From: Thermomonospora echinospora
GTDB taxonomy: Bacteria > Actinomycetota > Actinomycetes > Streptosporangiales > Streptosporangiaceae
Assembly (NCBI RefSeq): GCF_900108175.1
Contig: NZ_FNVO01000005.1
Coordinates: forward strand, 248,001-312,000
Direction: 5' to 3'
DNA length: 64,000 nucleotides
This document shows positions 1-9,300 of this stretch, in pieces. The notes under the pieces were generated by a model that worked only from the letters and a program-made list of their open reading frames with translations, made no database searches and was not told the DNA's origin. Within the stretch, counting starts at the first letter, position 1. The number at the start of each line of letters is the position of its first letter. A program made the position numbers and the translations under genes.

Positions 1-1978
1 GCTCGTAGGAGTAGTCCTCCCGGGAGATCGCCACATCCGGCAGCGTCAGCCCGCCCAGGGTGAACACCGTCGTCCAGCCGGCGGTGTCGATCTGCTCCCC
101 GCCGGACGGGTCGAAGCACAGCCGGGCCAGCCGCATCTCCGACATCGACCGCAGCACCGCGCCGAGGTTCTTGGACGCCGGGTCCTGCGAGCCCTCCAGG
201 TAGTCCACCACCCGTCCCAGGGACGGCCGCTCGCCGTTGGCCACCGCGCCGACCGCCTGGATCATCGCCGACTCGCGCTCCTCCGACATGCGCGGCAGCA
301 GCAGCCGCAGCGTCTCGGTGGCCATGGTCTTCTTGGCGGCCAGGTCGTCGCCGAAGGAGAATGGGTCCAGCAGGCCGGGCGCCGCCGAGCCCAGCGGCAG
401 GATGCGCGCCTTGCGCCCCCGCGCCCGCAGCAGTTCCACCAGCGACTCGGCGTCGCCCTTGGGGTCGATGGCGGCGATCGTCACCCCGCGCAACGCCATC
501 TGGTAGATCAGCAGCAGCGCCAGGGTGGTCTTGCCGCCACCGGGCTCGCCGGTGATCGCCACCGCGGTCGGCCGGTTGCGGGCCGCCGCCACCAGCGGGT
601 CGAAGTGGACGATCGACCGGGCCCGGCCCAGCGTCTGCCCGATGTACGGGCCGACCCAGCCGCCTCCCGTCTCGTCCCGTCGGTCACCAAGGTCCACGGT
701 CGCCGTCGGCATGCCGCCGGCGATGGTGCGCAGCGGCTGGCGCTGGGCGTAGGCGCCCAGCCGGATCCGGTCGCCCGGCAGCGACTCCATGAACAGCGAG
801 AACTGGTCGCCGGTGGAGTTGACGACGTCGATGCCGATGTCGCGGTAGTGCTCGACCACCGCGTCCACCCGCTGGGCCAGCAGGTCCTCGGTGGGCGCGG
901 TCACGATCAGCCGGTGCCAGCCGTACACGAACGGCAGCCGCTCCTTGGTGATGCCGTGCTCGAGCATCCGGGCGGCGTCGATCTGCTCGGCGAGCGCCAG
1001 CGGCGCCTCCGCGCCGGCCTCCCGGATGTGCTGGTCCATGTCGCGGGCGTGCGCCAGCTTGCGGGAGACGTCCTTGGACGCCTTGGCGGGCGGGATCAGC
1101 TTCATCCGGGAGCTGATCTCCACCGGGAACGGCAACGCGTCGGCGTAGTGCAGCCACGGCTCGCCGTCCGGGAACGGCATCAGGTCGGGAAAGCGCGCGA
1201 AGCTGAGGTAGGCCACGAACGAGGCGCTGACCGCCCCGCCGCTGCCGTTGGTGCCGGGCTGCTCCATGCGCAGGTACGAGCGACCATTGTGGATCGCCCC
1301 CTCCACCAGCGCCTCGATCTCCCCGGCCCCCCAGGTGCGGCGCGGCACCGCCGACGGCGGAGGGTCGAGCAGCGACGCCGTCACCGCGTGCTGGAACAGC
1401 CACGCCACCTCGACGGAGGTGGCGTGCCGCGCGTACAGGGCGGAGCCGCCCAGCGCCCGGCCGATCCGCTCGGCCTGCTCGGTCCAGCGGGCGATCTCCT
1501 TGGAGTCGATCGCGTCGTCCTCGATGCCGAGCGCCTGCTCGCTGCGCTTGTAGAAGCCGAGCAGCTGCGCCAGCACCCCGCCGGACAGCTGTGCGCCCAC
1601 GCCCCGGGGACCCAGTCGTACGCCCAGGTAGACCTCCTTGGTCCAGAACTCCTGGCCCCAGACGTGGGCGTACATCTCCTCCAGGTAGTCGTGCCAACCG
1701 GGGCCGCCGTCGGAGGTGTGGTCCAGGCTGCGCGCCCACTCGGCGGCCGGGTAGAGGCGGTGCGCGATCCGCAGGTGCACCTCGGCGTCCTGCATCCGGA
1801 TACCGGCCAGCGCGATGGTGATGTTGGTGGCCAGCGCCTCGCGTTCCTCGCCGGTGGTGAACTCGTACGACACCGTCGGCAGCCGGAAGTACGCCCAGGC
1901 GGCCTGGTCGGTCAGCAGGATGCGGTCATCGAAGTACCGCACCGCCAGACGGCTGGAACGCGCCCTGCCCCTGCTCAT
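1..1978 (-). CDS. VirB4/TraC-like conjugation ATPase (partial, C-terminus off window)
   Basis: The frame opens at ATG 1978 (protein begins MSRGRARSSRLAVRYFDDR) and stays open to the window edge, giving about 659 residues without a stop. A Walker A motif, GEPGGGKTT, lies near residue 475, followed by AIDPKGDAESL. This fits VirB4-type ATPases, which power type IV secretion and conjugative pilus assembly at the inner face of the membrane. The start overlaps the stop of the upstream small ORF in an ATGA, so translation is probably coupled. It lies downstream of TcpE- and TcpC-like genes on the same strand, as in actinobacterial conjugation clusters. Walker B and the end of the gene are outside or not clear in this window, so I cannot say whether the ATPase is intact. 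Confidence 0.8.
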   Translation of the reverse strand, partial: MSRGRARSSRLAVRYFDDRILLTDQAAWAYFRLPTVSYEFTTGEEREALATNITIALAGIRMQDAEVHLRIAHRLYPAAEWARSLDHTSDGGPGWHDYLEEMYAHVWGQEFWTKEVYLGVRLGPRGVGAQLSGGVLAQLLGFYKRSEQALGIEDDAIDSKEIARWTEQAERIGRALGGSALYARHATSVEVAWLFQHAVTASLLDPPPSAVPRRTWGAGEIEALVEGAIHNGRSYLRMEQPGTNGSGGAVSASFVAYLSFARFPDLMPFPDGEPWLHYADALPFPVEISSRMKLIPPAKASKDVSRKLAHARDMDQHIREAGAEAPLALAEQIDAARMLEHGITKERLPFVYGWHRLIVTAPTEDLLAQRVDAVVEHYRDIGIDVVNSTGDQFSLFMESLPGDRIRLGAYAQRQPLRTIAGGMPTATVDLGDRRDETGGGWVGPYIGQTLGRARSIVHFDPLVAAARNRPTAVAITGEPGGGKTTLALLLIYQMALRGVTIAAIDPKGDAESLVELLRARGRKARILPLGSAAPGLLDPFSFGDDLAAKKTMATETLRLLLPRMSEERESAMIQAVGAVANGERPSLGRVVDYLEGSQDPASKNLGAVLRSMSEMRLARLCFDPSGGEQIDTAGWTTVFTLGGLTLPDVAISREDYSYE

Positions 1979-2295
1979 CTCGTCCGCTCCGCTCGCATCC
2001 CGCGGCCCTTCGGCCGCGGCCTCGTCTCGCCGGAAGAACGCCGGCACCTCACCGGAGCCGCCTCCCCGACGGCCGCGCCGTCCCGTGCACCGCCCTGAGC
2101 GCGTGGTCTGCCCACAGGGTCCCCCGTCCCTTCCCCGACGCCATCTCGCCCGGACGCCACATCAGACCGGCCCCGTGAGGAGCCTGACGCGCCTTCCGGA
2201 TCTGGAACGACCGGATCCCGTCCCGAAAAGTCACCCGGTCTCCCGCCGCCAGAGCGCATCCCGCGGCGGCACACCGGCACGGCACGGGCGCTCAT
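1975..2295 (-). CDS. small Arg/Gly-rich hypothetical protein, coupled on both sides
   Basis: This 106-residue ORF starts at ATG 2295, which overlaps the stop of the TcpE/MinD gene (ATGA at 2295-2292). It ends at 1975 in another ATGA overlap with the VirB4-like start. Two four-base overlaps in an operon argue that it is translated. Its composition (Gly, Arg, Ser, Pro) is low complexity and its third-position GC is weaker than in the neighbours, so a spacer that happens to be open is possible. I recognise no domain. Confidence 0.4.
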   Translation of the reverse strand: MSARAVPVCRRGMRSGGGRPGDFSGRDPVVPDPEGASGSSRGRSDVASGRDGVGEGTGDPVGRPRAQGGARDGAAVGEAAPVRCRRSSGETRPRPKGRGMRAERTR

Positions 2296-5200
2296 CGGCT
2301 GCTCTCCTGCTGCCGATCCACGTCCTCCTGCACATAACGCTCGGGCAGCTCGGCAAATCCGCCGGCGACGACGCCGGCCAGGGCCAGATAGGCGCGCCGC
2401 GTGGGCGAGCGCAGCGACTTCAGCTCGTTCCGGGGGGCCCGGTCCATACTGAGGTGATCGTCCCACGGGATGCGCACCAGCGCCCGGCAACGCCCCCGGG
2501 CGACCGCCTCGGCCTGTTCGACGTCGTCCATGCTGCGCCTGCTGACCCCGTTGATCACGGTCACCGCGCGGGAGCGCAGCCCGTCGTACCCGTGCCCGTC
2601 GAGCCACTCGAAGGTCATGGCCACCGCCCGCGGCGCGTCCGCGCTGGCCGGGGCGACCAGCACGATCTGGTCGGCGTGCGGCAGCACCCGCGCCACTACC
2701 GCCGCCGCGGCGTCCAGCAGTGTGATCGAGTAGAACCGGTCGATGGTCCGGATGGCCAGCGCGTAGTCCCGGTCGTCCAGCGCCTGCAGCGGGTTCTTGC
2801 CCGCGGCGATGACGTCGAGGCCGGACTTGGCCTGCGAGGTGTAGCGGCGCATGGCGGTCAGCGAGGTGACCTGGTCGGCCCGGGTGATCAGCCCGGTGAG
2901 GGTCTCGTGGGTGTCGCTGCGGCTGCGGCGGGCCAGCGCCCCGGGACCGGGGTTGACGTCGATCGCGACCACCGGCTCGCCGCAGTACTGCGCGAACGTG
3001 TGTCCCAGCATCAGCGCGGTGACGGTCTGCCCGGCCCCTCCGGTGCAGCCCAGCACCACGATGTGCCGGGACCCCTGGAACGGCCGCTGCAGCCGCTCCT
3101 CGTACTCCTCGTCGAGCTGGCTGTGTCCGCCGCCGACGGCCGCGATGAGCCGGCGCAGCCCGCCGCCCGGCGCGGTCTCCTGCTCCAGGTCCGGAGGGGT
3201 GATCGCCGGGGTGCTCGGCGGCGGTGGCGGAGGCGGCGGCGGGATCGGGCGCGGCCGGACGGGCGAGGCGGGCCCCGACCGGACCTCGCGGGCCGGCGCG
3301 GGCGGCGGAGCCGGCGCCGCGGCCTCTCTGGGACGCCCGCCCTCCGGGCCGGCGACCCGCTGGTCCGCGGGCGGCACGGCGGGCCGGGCCGGCGGGCCGA
3401 ACGGCATGCCCTGCCCGGGGCCGGCTGGGGAGCCCGGCGCCTCCGCGGGCCGCCCGGTGACACGGCCGTGGGACGGTGGCCCCATCGGGCGGACCGGCCT
3501 GGCCGCGGGCCCGTCCCCGGGCTGTCGCCGTCCAGGCTCGGGACGTCCTGTGGGCTCGGGACGAGCCTCGGCGGGGTGCCCCGCAGGCGGCCAGGGCGAA
3601 CGCACCGCAGGCGGAGGACCTGCGGGCGGCCGCCCCTCGGGCGACGCCCCTGCAGGCGGATACCCGGCCGGTGAGGGACCGGCAGGCGGCTGCCCCGTCG
3701 CAGGGGGACCGGCGGGCGGCCGCGCCGTGCGTGATGGCGGACCGGCGGGCGTCTGCCCTGCGGGGGGCGGTGCGGCGGGCGGCAGTCCTCCGGGTGGTGT
3801 GGCCGTACCGCCCTGGGCGGCCGGTATGCCCGGCACCTGCGGAGGCGGTGCCGCACGCCCCGGCTCCCTCACCTGTCCGGCATCCGGCGAGGCGCTGGTG
3901 CTTTCCGGCGTGTTCTGCCCACGGGTCCACATCGGCCCGCTTCCAGGGGCTGACACCGGGGGCCACACCAGCGCGTCCGTCGTCGCCGCGCGCAGTGGAC
4001 GGGACAGACCGTCCCGCCAAGGCTTCGTCGGGCCCTTGGGGCGGCTCGGCTCGCCTTCCTCCCCGTCACCCGGCCGGGGCTCGGCGGAGGCCGCGGCGGG
4101 CCGGGTTTCGGTGCCCTCGTCCGCCGCGACGCCGGTGTCCTCCGGCTCCGCCTGGTCGTCCCGCCGGGCGGCGCCGAACGTCTCGGGCACCTTGGGGATG
4201 TCGGGGACCGTCGCCGGAGGCGTCTGCGGGATGTCCGGGCGGGTCGTCCGCGTCGACGCCCCATCCGCGGGCTCATGCCCGTCCGGAGCTTCGCCTGCGG
4301 CGGCCTGCGGAGCCCGCTCGGCCCGAGCGGGCTCAACGTCGGGTCCCGTCTCCGCGACCGACTCCACCGGAGCATCCGGTGCGGCCTGCGTCGGGATGTC
4401 CGGTGCCGTCGAGGCGGCGACCGGCGCGTCTCCTACCTCTCCTACCTCGCCCTCGTCGCCTTCTCCGGCCGACCGGGCCTGCCGCGGCGGCTCGGGAACG
4501 GACGGCCCCTCCACGGACTGCTGCGGAATGTCCGAGGCCACGGCCTGCACCGAACGAGCGGACGCAGCCTGGTCAGCCCCCTCGTCCTCCTCTGCCCGGG
4601 ACTCCACCGCCCCGGCCTCGGCCCCTTCCGGCGCCCGCTGGGACGCATCCGGATGGCCGGGTGCATCCGCGGACCGCTGCGGAACGTCCGGAGCCGTGGC
4701 CGGTGCTGGACGGGCGGACGCAGCCTGGTCAGCCCTCTCCTCCTCGGCAGCCCGGGACTCCACCACCCCGGCTTCGGACTCCTCCGGCACCCGCTGGGAC
4801 ACGTCCGGACGCCGAAGCGCCTGCTGGGACTGCTGCGGAACGTCCGGAACCGTGGCCGGTGCCGGGCGGACGGGCGTGGTCTGGTCGGCTCGCTCGTCCT
4901 CGGCGGCCCGGGAGTCCACCGTCTCGGCCTTAGCCGACGCCTCGGGCTCCTCTGGTGTCCGACGAGGCGCATCCTGATGGTCGGACATATTCGCAGGCTG
5001 CTGCGGAACGTCCGAGACCGTGGTCGGTGCCGGACGAGCGGGCGCGGTCTGTCCGGCTCCCTCCTCGGCCGGCCGGGACTCCGCCGTCCCGGTTTCGGTC
5101 GAGGCCTTGGGCTCCTCCGGTGTCGGCTGGGACGTGTCGGGATGCCGAAGCGCCTGCGGGGGCTGCTGTGGAATGTCCGGGGCCGTGGTCGGTGCCGGAC

Positions 5201-6350
5201 GGGTGGGCGTGGCCTGGTCGGCTTCCTCGTTCTCGGTGGCCTGGGAGTCCACTGCTCCGGAACCGGTCGGCGCTGCGGGCTCCTCCGGCCGGCGGTGGGG
5301 TGCGGCCTGATGCGGGGAGGTCTCCGGGGAGCGCTGTGGAACGCCGGGGGGCGTGGGCGGAGCGGGCTGAGGGGTGTCCCCGCCGGTTCGAGCCGCTTCC
5401 GGGGGCAGTTCCTGGGGGGTGCCGGTGTCTGAGTGCCCGGTGGGTTGCCCCTCGGGAAGGGTGGGCTGCGGGCCGGTGGCGCGTTCCGGAGACGGGGCGC
5501 CGGCGGGCCGGTCGGCGGCGCGCCAGAACTCGGCGGCTTCGCCGGGACGTTTGATGCCGGAGGCCAGGGCCCGCTTGCCAGAGCCCGGCTGGCGCGCCGG
5601 AGGGATCTCCAGGCGCGGAGTGGCGGGCGGGCGCTCCATCTCGGCGGAGCCGGCGGGACGGGGCGCCGGCGGCGGGGCCGGGACCGGAGGGAGGGCAGGC
5701 GACGGCGGAGCATCGGACTCGTGGGAGATGCTGCGCGGCGTAGTGCGCCGCCAGGGCTTGGCGGCGCGGCGGGCGGGCTCTCCGGCGCCGTGGACGTCCG
5801 GGGCGAGCCGGGGGGCGGGAGATACGGCGGGCCGGACGGCGGTGGACGTGTGGGACTGCGTTGCCGTGGCCATGGCCGCCGGGACGGGGACCACGGCGGG
5901 GTGGCTGCGGGCGGCCTCGCGCTCCTTGCGGTGGGCGCGGACGGCGGCGCGTTCGGGGGCGGCGGCCGGGGCGGGCAGCCCGGCGTGGCGCCGCCAGACG
6001 CGGGCCACGATCACGACCTCGCGGGGCTCGCGGATCGGGGTCAGCCGGCACCAGGTGCGGGGCTCGGCCAGGTAGCGCGTCTGGGACAGCAGCAGTTCGG
6101 TCAGTCGCTTGCCCTCGATGACCGGACGGGTGGCCAGCCAGGTCAGGACTCCGGGCGGCACCAGGTACAACACGTGCCAGGGCGTCTCCAGCGGGACGCC
6201 GACCAGCATCAGCAGCAGGACCCAGGGCACGAAGACGCCGACGAAGACACCGATCTGCACGAGCGGAAGGGGCATCGGCAGGCGCAGGTCGTACAGCTTG
6301 TACAACCGCTTCTCGATGCGCCATATGTTCGTGTACGTGGGTAGATCCAC
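2292..6350 (-). CDS. TcpE-like membrane protein fused to a MinD-like ATPase domain
   Basis: This 1,352-residue protein has three parts. Residues 1-120 look like TcpE conjugation membrane proteins: opening MDLPTYTNIWRIEKRLYKLY, then two helices at about 29-51 and 58-74. Residues about 130-1060 are Pro/Ala/Glu-rich and probably disordered. They include about five imperfect repeats of 50-55 residues (roughly 355-620), each with an ESRAAE..ADQ..RPAP..PDVPQ pattern. Residues about 1060-1352 resemble MinD/ParA-type P-loop proteins, with IVVLGCTGGAGQTVTAL in the Walker A position and VVAIDVNPGPG after it. The P-loop has Gln where Lys is expected. The start is GTG 6350, preceded by GGAG. The N-terminus would sit in the membrane with the MinD-like part in the cytoplasm. 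TcpE is normally a small separate protein, so this fusion is unusual; I infer it couples pilus assembly to an ATPase-like regulator. Confidence 0.75.
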   Translation of the reverse strand: MDLPTYTNIWRIEKRLYKLYDLRLPMPLPLVQIGVFVGVFVPWVLLLMLVGVPLETPWHVLYLVPPGVLTWLATRPVIEGKRLTELLLSQTRYLAEPRTWCRLTPIREPREVVIVARVWRRHAGLPAPAAAPERAAVRAHRKEREAARSHPAVVPVPAAMATATQSHTSTAVRPAVSPAPRLAPDVHGAGEPARRAAKPWRRTTPRSISHESDAPPSPALPPVPAPPPAPRPAGSAEMERPPATPRLEIPPARQPGSGKRALASGIKRPGEAAEFWRAADRPAGAPSPERATGPQPTLPEGQPTGHSDTGTPQELPPEAARTGGDTPQPAPPTPPGVPQRSPETSPHQAAPHRRPEEPAAPTGSGAVDSQATENEEADQATPTRPAPTTAPDIPQQPPQALRHPDTSQPTPEEPKASTETGTAESRPAEEGAGQTAPARPAPTTVSDVPQQPANMSDHQDAPRRTPEEPEASAKAETVDSRAAEDERADQTTPVRPAPATVPDVPQQSQQALRRPDVSQRVPEESEAGVVESRAAEEERADQAASARPAPATAPDVPQRSADAPGHPDASQRAPEGAEAGAVESRAEEDEGADQAASARSVQAVASDIPQQSVEGPSVPEPPRQARSAGEGDEGEVGEVGDAPVAASTAPDIPTQAAPDAPVESVAETGPDVEPARAERAPQAAAGEAPDGHEPADGASTRTTRPDIPQTPPATVPDIPKVPETFGAARRDDQAEPEDTGVAADEGTETRPAAASAEPRPGDGEEGEPSRPKGPTKPWRDGLSRPLRAATTDALVWPPVSAPGSGPMWTRGQNTPESTSASPDAGQVREPGRAAPPPQVPGIPAAQGGTATPPGGLPPAAPPPAGQTPAGPPSRTARPPAGPPATGQPPAGPSPAGYPPAGASPEGRPPAGPPPAVRSPWPPAGHPAEARPEPTGRPEPGRRQPGDGPAARPVRPMGPPSHGRVTGRPAEAPGSPAGPGQGMPFGPPARPAVPPADQRVAGPEGGRPREAAAPAPPPAPAREVRSGPASPVRPRPIPPPPPPPPPSTPAITPPDLEQETAPGGGLRRLIAAVGGGHSQLDEEYEERLQRPFQGSRHIVVLGCTGGAGQTVTALMLGHTFAQYCGEPVVAIDVNPGPGALARRSRSDTHETLTGLITRADQVTSLTAMRRYTSQAKSGLDVIAAGKNPLQALDDRDYALAIRTIDRFYSITLLDAAAAVVARVLPHADQIVLVAPASADAPRAVAMTFEWLDGHGYDGLRSRAVTVINGVSRRSMDDVEQAEAVARGRCRALVRIPWDDHLSMDRAPRNELKSLRSPTRRAYLALAGVVAGGFAELPERYVQEDVDRQQESSR

Positions 6351-6438
6351 GCCCCTACTCCCCTAACTGTGACGAGCACAGCGCCGTGCCGACTCCTCCG
6401 CGGATCCGCACCGGTGTCGCCGCCGTCCGGCGGCTCGG

Positions 6439-6720
6439 TCAGCTCAATTCGACTCCCAGGGCCCGGGCGATCGCCTTCGCCGTGGTCTCGATGATGTTGG
6501 GCACATAGAAGATGATTCCGATTCCGATCGCCAGGACGATGAACTGCACGAAGCGGGTGATCTCGCGGGTGAACAGGAAGAAGATCGCCACGATCGACAC
6601 GATGACGAGGAACAGCGGTCCGAATATCTGGCGCAGCCAGTCGGCGAGGTTGTCGGTCTGCAGATCGTCCGGCGAAGCCAGAATCTGGTCGGAGATCGAC
6701 GCCATGGTGTGCAGCAGCAT
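6439..6720 (-). CDS. small two-helix membrane protein of the conjugation cluster
   Basis: The protein is 93 residues with two strong hydrophobic helices at about 33-50 and 57-74, joined by a short charged turn (TREITRF), and an amphipathic C-terminus. Its size, topology and place between the TcpC-like and TcpE-like genes fit the small pilin-like or channel subunits of type IV secretion systems (VirB2/TrbC-like), but sequence alone does not prove this. I chose the ATG at 6720 because AGAGAGG precedes it; the internal Met at 6705 lacks a ribosome binding site. It is probably co-transcribed with its neighbours. Confidence 0.65.
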   Translation of the reverse strand: MLLHTMASISDQILASPDDLQTDNLADWLRQIFGPLFLVIVSIVAIFFLFTREITRFVQFIVLAIGIGIIFYVPNIIETTAKAIARALGVELS

Positions 6721-6727
6721 CGACTGA

Positions 6728-6790
6728 CTACCTCTCTGGTTCGGCGGGTTTGTCGCGGTCGTGGGGGGCCGGGCCCGGGGGGTCGCTCAT
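6728..6790 (-). CDS. possible 20-residue micro-ORF
   Basis: ATG 6790 opens a 20-residue frame (MSDPPGPAPHDRDKPAEPER) that ends at 6728, just before the ribosome binding site of the pilin-like gene. GAGAGG lies six bases upstream of the ATG. It fills the gap between the TcpC-like stop and the next gene. It could be a translated leader or chance. Confidence 0.25.
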   Translation of the reverse strand: MSDPPGPAPHDRDKPAEPER

Positions 6791-6800
6791 GTCGGGCCTC

Positions 6801-7865
6801 TCATGGTCCGGTGGGCCGGCCGGCGCCCCGGATGTCTCTGACGTACCAGGTCCCGTCCTTCTTCACCACCGTGAGCTCGTAGGTCTGGTCCAGTTCGGCG
6901 GCCGCGGCGCCGTCCCGGCCAGGCAGCTGCCAGGTGACGGTCACCGTGACGGTGCGCCGGTCGGCCTGGCCGCGGGGGGCGACCACCTCGGCCAGCTTGA
7001 CGAAGGTGACCGACCTGGCCAGCCCGGTGATGGGGGGACCGTCGGTGAACCGTGCCAGCGAGGTGGTGTCGCTGGCGGCGTAGGCCGGGAAGAAGCTGCC
7101 GAACAGCGCGCTCTGCAGCTCACCCTCCAGCGCGGTGTCGCGCTCGCCGACCCCGCCGCTGGGCAGCGCGGCCTTGGCGGGCGGCGGCAGCAGCGCCGGA
7201 CGTGCGGAGACCACCATGGCGCCGTCCCTGGCGTAGACGGGCACGGCCAGCGACAGCCAGCGGTCGTCGGCGCGCGCCAGCAACGTGACGACCGCGTTGT
7301 GCTCGTCGCGCACCTCCACCCCGGCGACCTGCACCGACTGGATCTGCAGCGCGCCGGCCCCGTTCCAGCCGAACTGGCCGGCCGTGCCCTCGGGCAGGAA
7401 CGGCTGGAGCCGGCGCTCGCGGTCGGGGGCGGACTGCTGGTCGTAGTTGAGGTAGACGTTGCCGAACTGCAGCGCGAACGCCGATGCCGCACCGGTGGGA
7501 AAACTCGGCTGGGACGGCCGCCCGGACGTGGTGGGGGCGGCAGTGCCGCTCTCGGTGAACCGTTCGAACGGGGCGCGCACGCCGTTCACCACGATGACGA
7601 TGATCAGCGCCCACAGCACGGCGCGGCCCAGCCAGACCCACCAGCGGCCGCCGGAGCCGGCCCAGCGGCCGCCGCCCCGGCCGCCCGCCCTGGACCGCCG
7701 GCCGCCCCGCCGGCCGCGCGAGGCGTCCAGGGAGTCGGGGTGGCCGCCGGACTCCAAGGCCACCGGGACGCCCGAGGACGACCCGGTCACCGCGGCGTCC
7801 TCATGGACAGCCGTATCCCCGCCGTGTGCCACGGCCTGCTCCCGCGCCAACGCTCGGCGAGCCAT
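6801..7865 (-). CDS. TcpC-like conjugal transfer protein
   Basis: The protein is 354 residues. A basic, disordered cytoplasmic N-terminus (1-75, many Arg/Gly) leads to one transmembrane helix at about 76-95. About 250 extracytoplasmic residues follow, with alternating beta-strand and helix character and phrases such as YELTVVKKDGTWYVRDIRG at the end. This layout matches TcpC of Gram-positive conjugation systems, a bitopic protein with two NTF2-like domains that scaffolds the transfer channel like VirB8. GGAGG sits four bases before ATG 7865. It is the first gene of the minus-strand cluster, so the promoter should lie in 7866-8145. Confidence 0.75.
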   Translation of the reverse strand: MARRALAREQAVAHGGDTAVHEDAAVTGSSSGVPVALESGGHPDSLDASRGRRGGRRSRAGGRGGGRWAGSGGRWWVWLGRAVLWALIIVIVVNGVRAPFERFTESGTAAPTTSGRPSQPSFPTGAASAFALQFGNVYLNYDQQSAPDRERRLQPFLPEGTAGQFGWNGAGALQIQSVQVAGVEVRDEHNAVVTLLARADDRWLSLAVPVYARDGAMVVSARPALLPPPAKAALPSGGVGERDTALEGELQSALFGSFFPAYAASDTTSLARFTDGPPITGLARSVTFVKLAEVVAPRGQADRRTVTVTVTWQLPGRDGAAAAELDQTYELTVVKKDGTWYVRDIRGAGRPTGP

Positions 7866-8145
7866 CGCGCCTCCGCTCGCGCCTGCCCCCGGTCGGCGCG
7901 GTCATCTGCCTGCTCTGGTCGTTGTGTTCGGCTCGGGTCGTTCAAGGCCCGTTCAGCCTAACCCCGGCCCAGCCTAACCACGGAAGTCAATTGTTCCAGC
8001 GCCGCAGGGCGGAACACACCCCGCCGCGCGGATGTGGACAACACAATCCACCGCACACCGGAAGGGGGAAGATGACCGAAAGGTGACGATCCACTAACCT
8101 CCGACGAACCGGCCCGGCCGCCGAAAAGAACGCCGAATGCCCAGG
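7866..8145 (-). promoter_or_regulatory. intergenic region upstream of the conjugation cluster
   Basis: This 280-base gap lies between ychF (ends 8146) and the TcpC-like start. It is less GC-rich than the genes. On the minus strand it holds TTGACT (7990-7985) and two copies of TTAGGCT (TAGGCT at 7976-7971 and 7960-7955). TAGGCT resembles a -10 element, but the spacings to TTGACT (8 and 24) are not optimal. I see no clear hairpin after ychF. Confidence 0.3.
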
Positions 8146-9237
8146 TCAGACGTTGAAACGGAACTCCACGACATCGCCGTCGCGCATCACGTAGTCCTTG
8201 CCCTCGATGCGGACCTTGCCCGCGGTGCGCGCGGCGGCCATCGACCCGGCCTCGACCAGGTCCTCGAACGAGACGACCTCGGCCTTGATGAATCCGCGCT
8301 GGAAGTCGCTGTGGATGACGCCGGCCGCCTCGGGCGCGGTGGCCCCCTTGCGGATCGTCCAGGCGCGGGCCTCCTTGGGCCCGGCGGTCAGGTAGGTCTG
8401 CAGCCCGAGCGTGTCGAATCCCACTCGCACCAGCTGCGAGAGGCCGGACTCCTGCTGCCCCATGCCCTGCAGCAGCTCCAGCGCCTCCTCGTCGGGCAGC
8501 TCGATCAGCTCGGCCTCGATCTTGGCGTCCAGGAAGATGGCCTCGGCGGGCGCCACCAGCTCGCGCAGCCGCCCGAGCAGCGCCTCGTCGCCCAGCTCGT
8601 CCTCGTCCAGGTTGAACACGTACAGGAACGGCTTGGCGGTCAGCAGCTGCAACTCGCGCAGCAGCGTCAGGTCGATGCCGGCCGCCGCGGCGCCGGCGAA
8701 CAGCGTGGTGCCGCCGTCCAGCACCTTCTGCGCGGCGACGACGGCGTCGACGACCGCCAGCCCGTCGCGGTCCTTCTTGGTCCGCGCCTCCTTCTCCAGG
8801 CGCGGCAGGGCCTTGTCGATGGTCTGCAGGTCGGCCAGGATCAGCTCGGTGTTGATGGTCTCGATGTCGCGCAGGGGCTCGACCGCACCGTCCACATGGG
8901 TCACGTCCGGGTCGTCGAACACCCGGATGACCTGGCAGATCGCATTGGTCTCACGGATGTTGGCCAGGAACTTGTTGCCCAGCCCCTGGCCCTCGTAGGC
9001 GCCGCGCACGATGCCGGCGATGTCCACGAACTCCATGGTGGCCGGCAGGATCCTGGCCGAGCCGTGGATCTTCGCCAGCGCCTCCAGCCGCGGGTCCGGC
9101 ACGCCGACCACACCCACGTTGGGCTCGATCGTGGCGAACGGGTAGTTGGCGGCCAGCGCGTCGTTTTTGGTCAGCGCGTTGAACAGGGTGGACTTGCCGA
9201 CGTTGGGCAGCCCGACGATTCCGATGGACAGGCTCAC
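8146..9237 (-). CDS. ychF: YchF/Obg-family ATPase
   Basis: The protein is 363 residues, the normal length for YchF (OLA1). It has a P-loop, [15 protein letters not shown], near the N-terminus. The usual NKxD base-recognition motif is replaced by the NLDE form ([11 protein letters not shown]), which in this family goes with ATP preference. A coiled-coil segment sits in the middle and a C-terminal TGS domain ends with [13 protein letters not shown]. YchF is a cytoplasmic ribosome- and redox-linked ATPase. Its position near ispH and xseA matches the order seen in Mycobacterium tuberculosis. Confidence 0.95.
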   Translation of the reverse strand: MSLSIGIVGLPNVGKSTLFNALTKNDALAANYPFATIEPNVGVVGVPDPRLEALAKIHGSARILPATMEFVDIAGIVRGAYEGQGLGNKFLANIRETNAICQVIRVFDDPDVTHVDGAVEPLRDIETINTELILADLQTIDKALPRLEKEARTKKDRDGLAVVDAVVAAQKVLDGGTTLFAGAAAAGIDLTLLRELQLLTAKPFLYVFNLDEDELGDEALLGRLRELVAPAEAIFLDAKIEAELIELPDEEALELLQGMGQQESGLSQLVRVGFDTLGLQTYLTAGPKEARAWTIRKGATAPEAAGVIHSDFQRGFIKAEVVSFEDLVEAGSMAAARTAGKVRIEGKDYVMRDGDVVEFRFNV

Positions 9238-9300
9238 GCCACGCGAGTCTATTGGCTGCCGGGCGGGCCGCCGCCCGACGGCCGCCGTCCGGGCGGTCGG

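Noticed and set aside
605-2098. Long open frame on the plus strand opposite the VirB4-like gene (497 residues)
   Set aside because: Composition is Arg/His/Val-rich without domain features, and the opposite strand carries a clear ATPase with a Walker A motif; GC-rich DNA keeps antisense frames open.
2851-4977. 708-residue plus-strand frame opposite the repetitive tether
   Set aside because: It mirrors the Pro/Ala/Glu repeats as Gly/Ser/Arg and has no ribosome binding site or domain; a shadow of the minus-strand gene.
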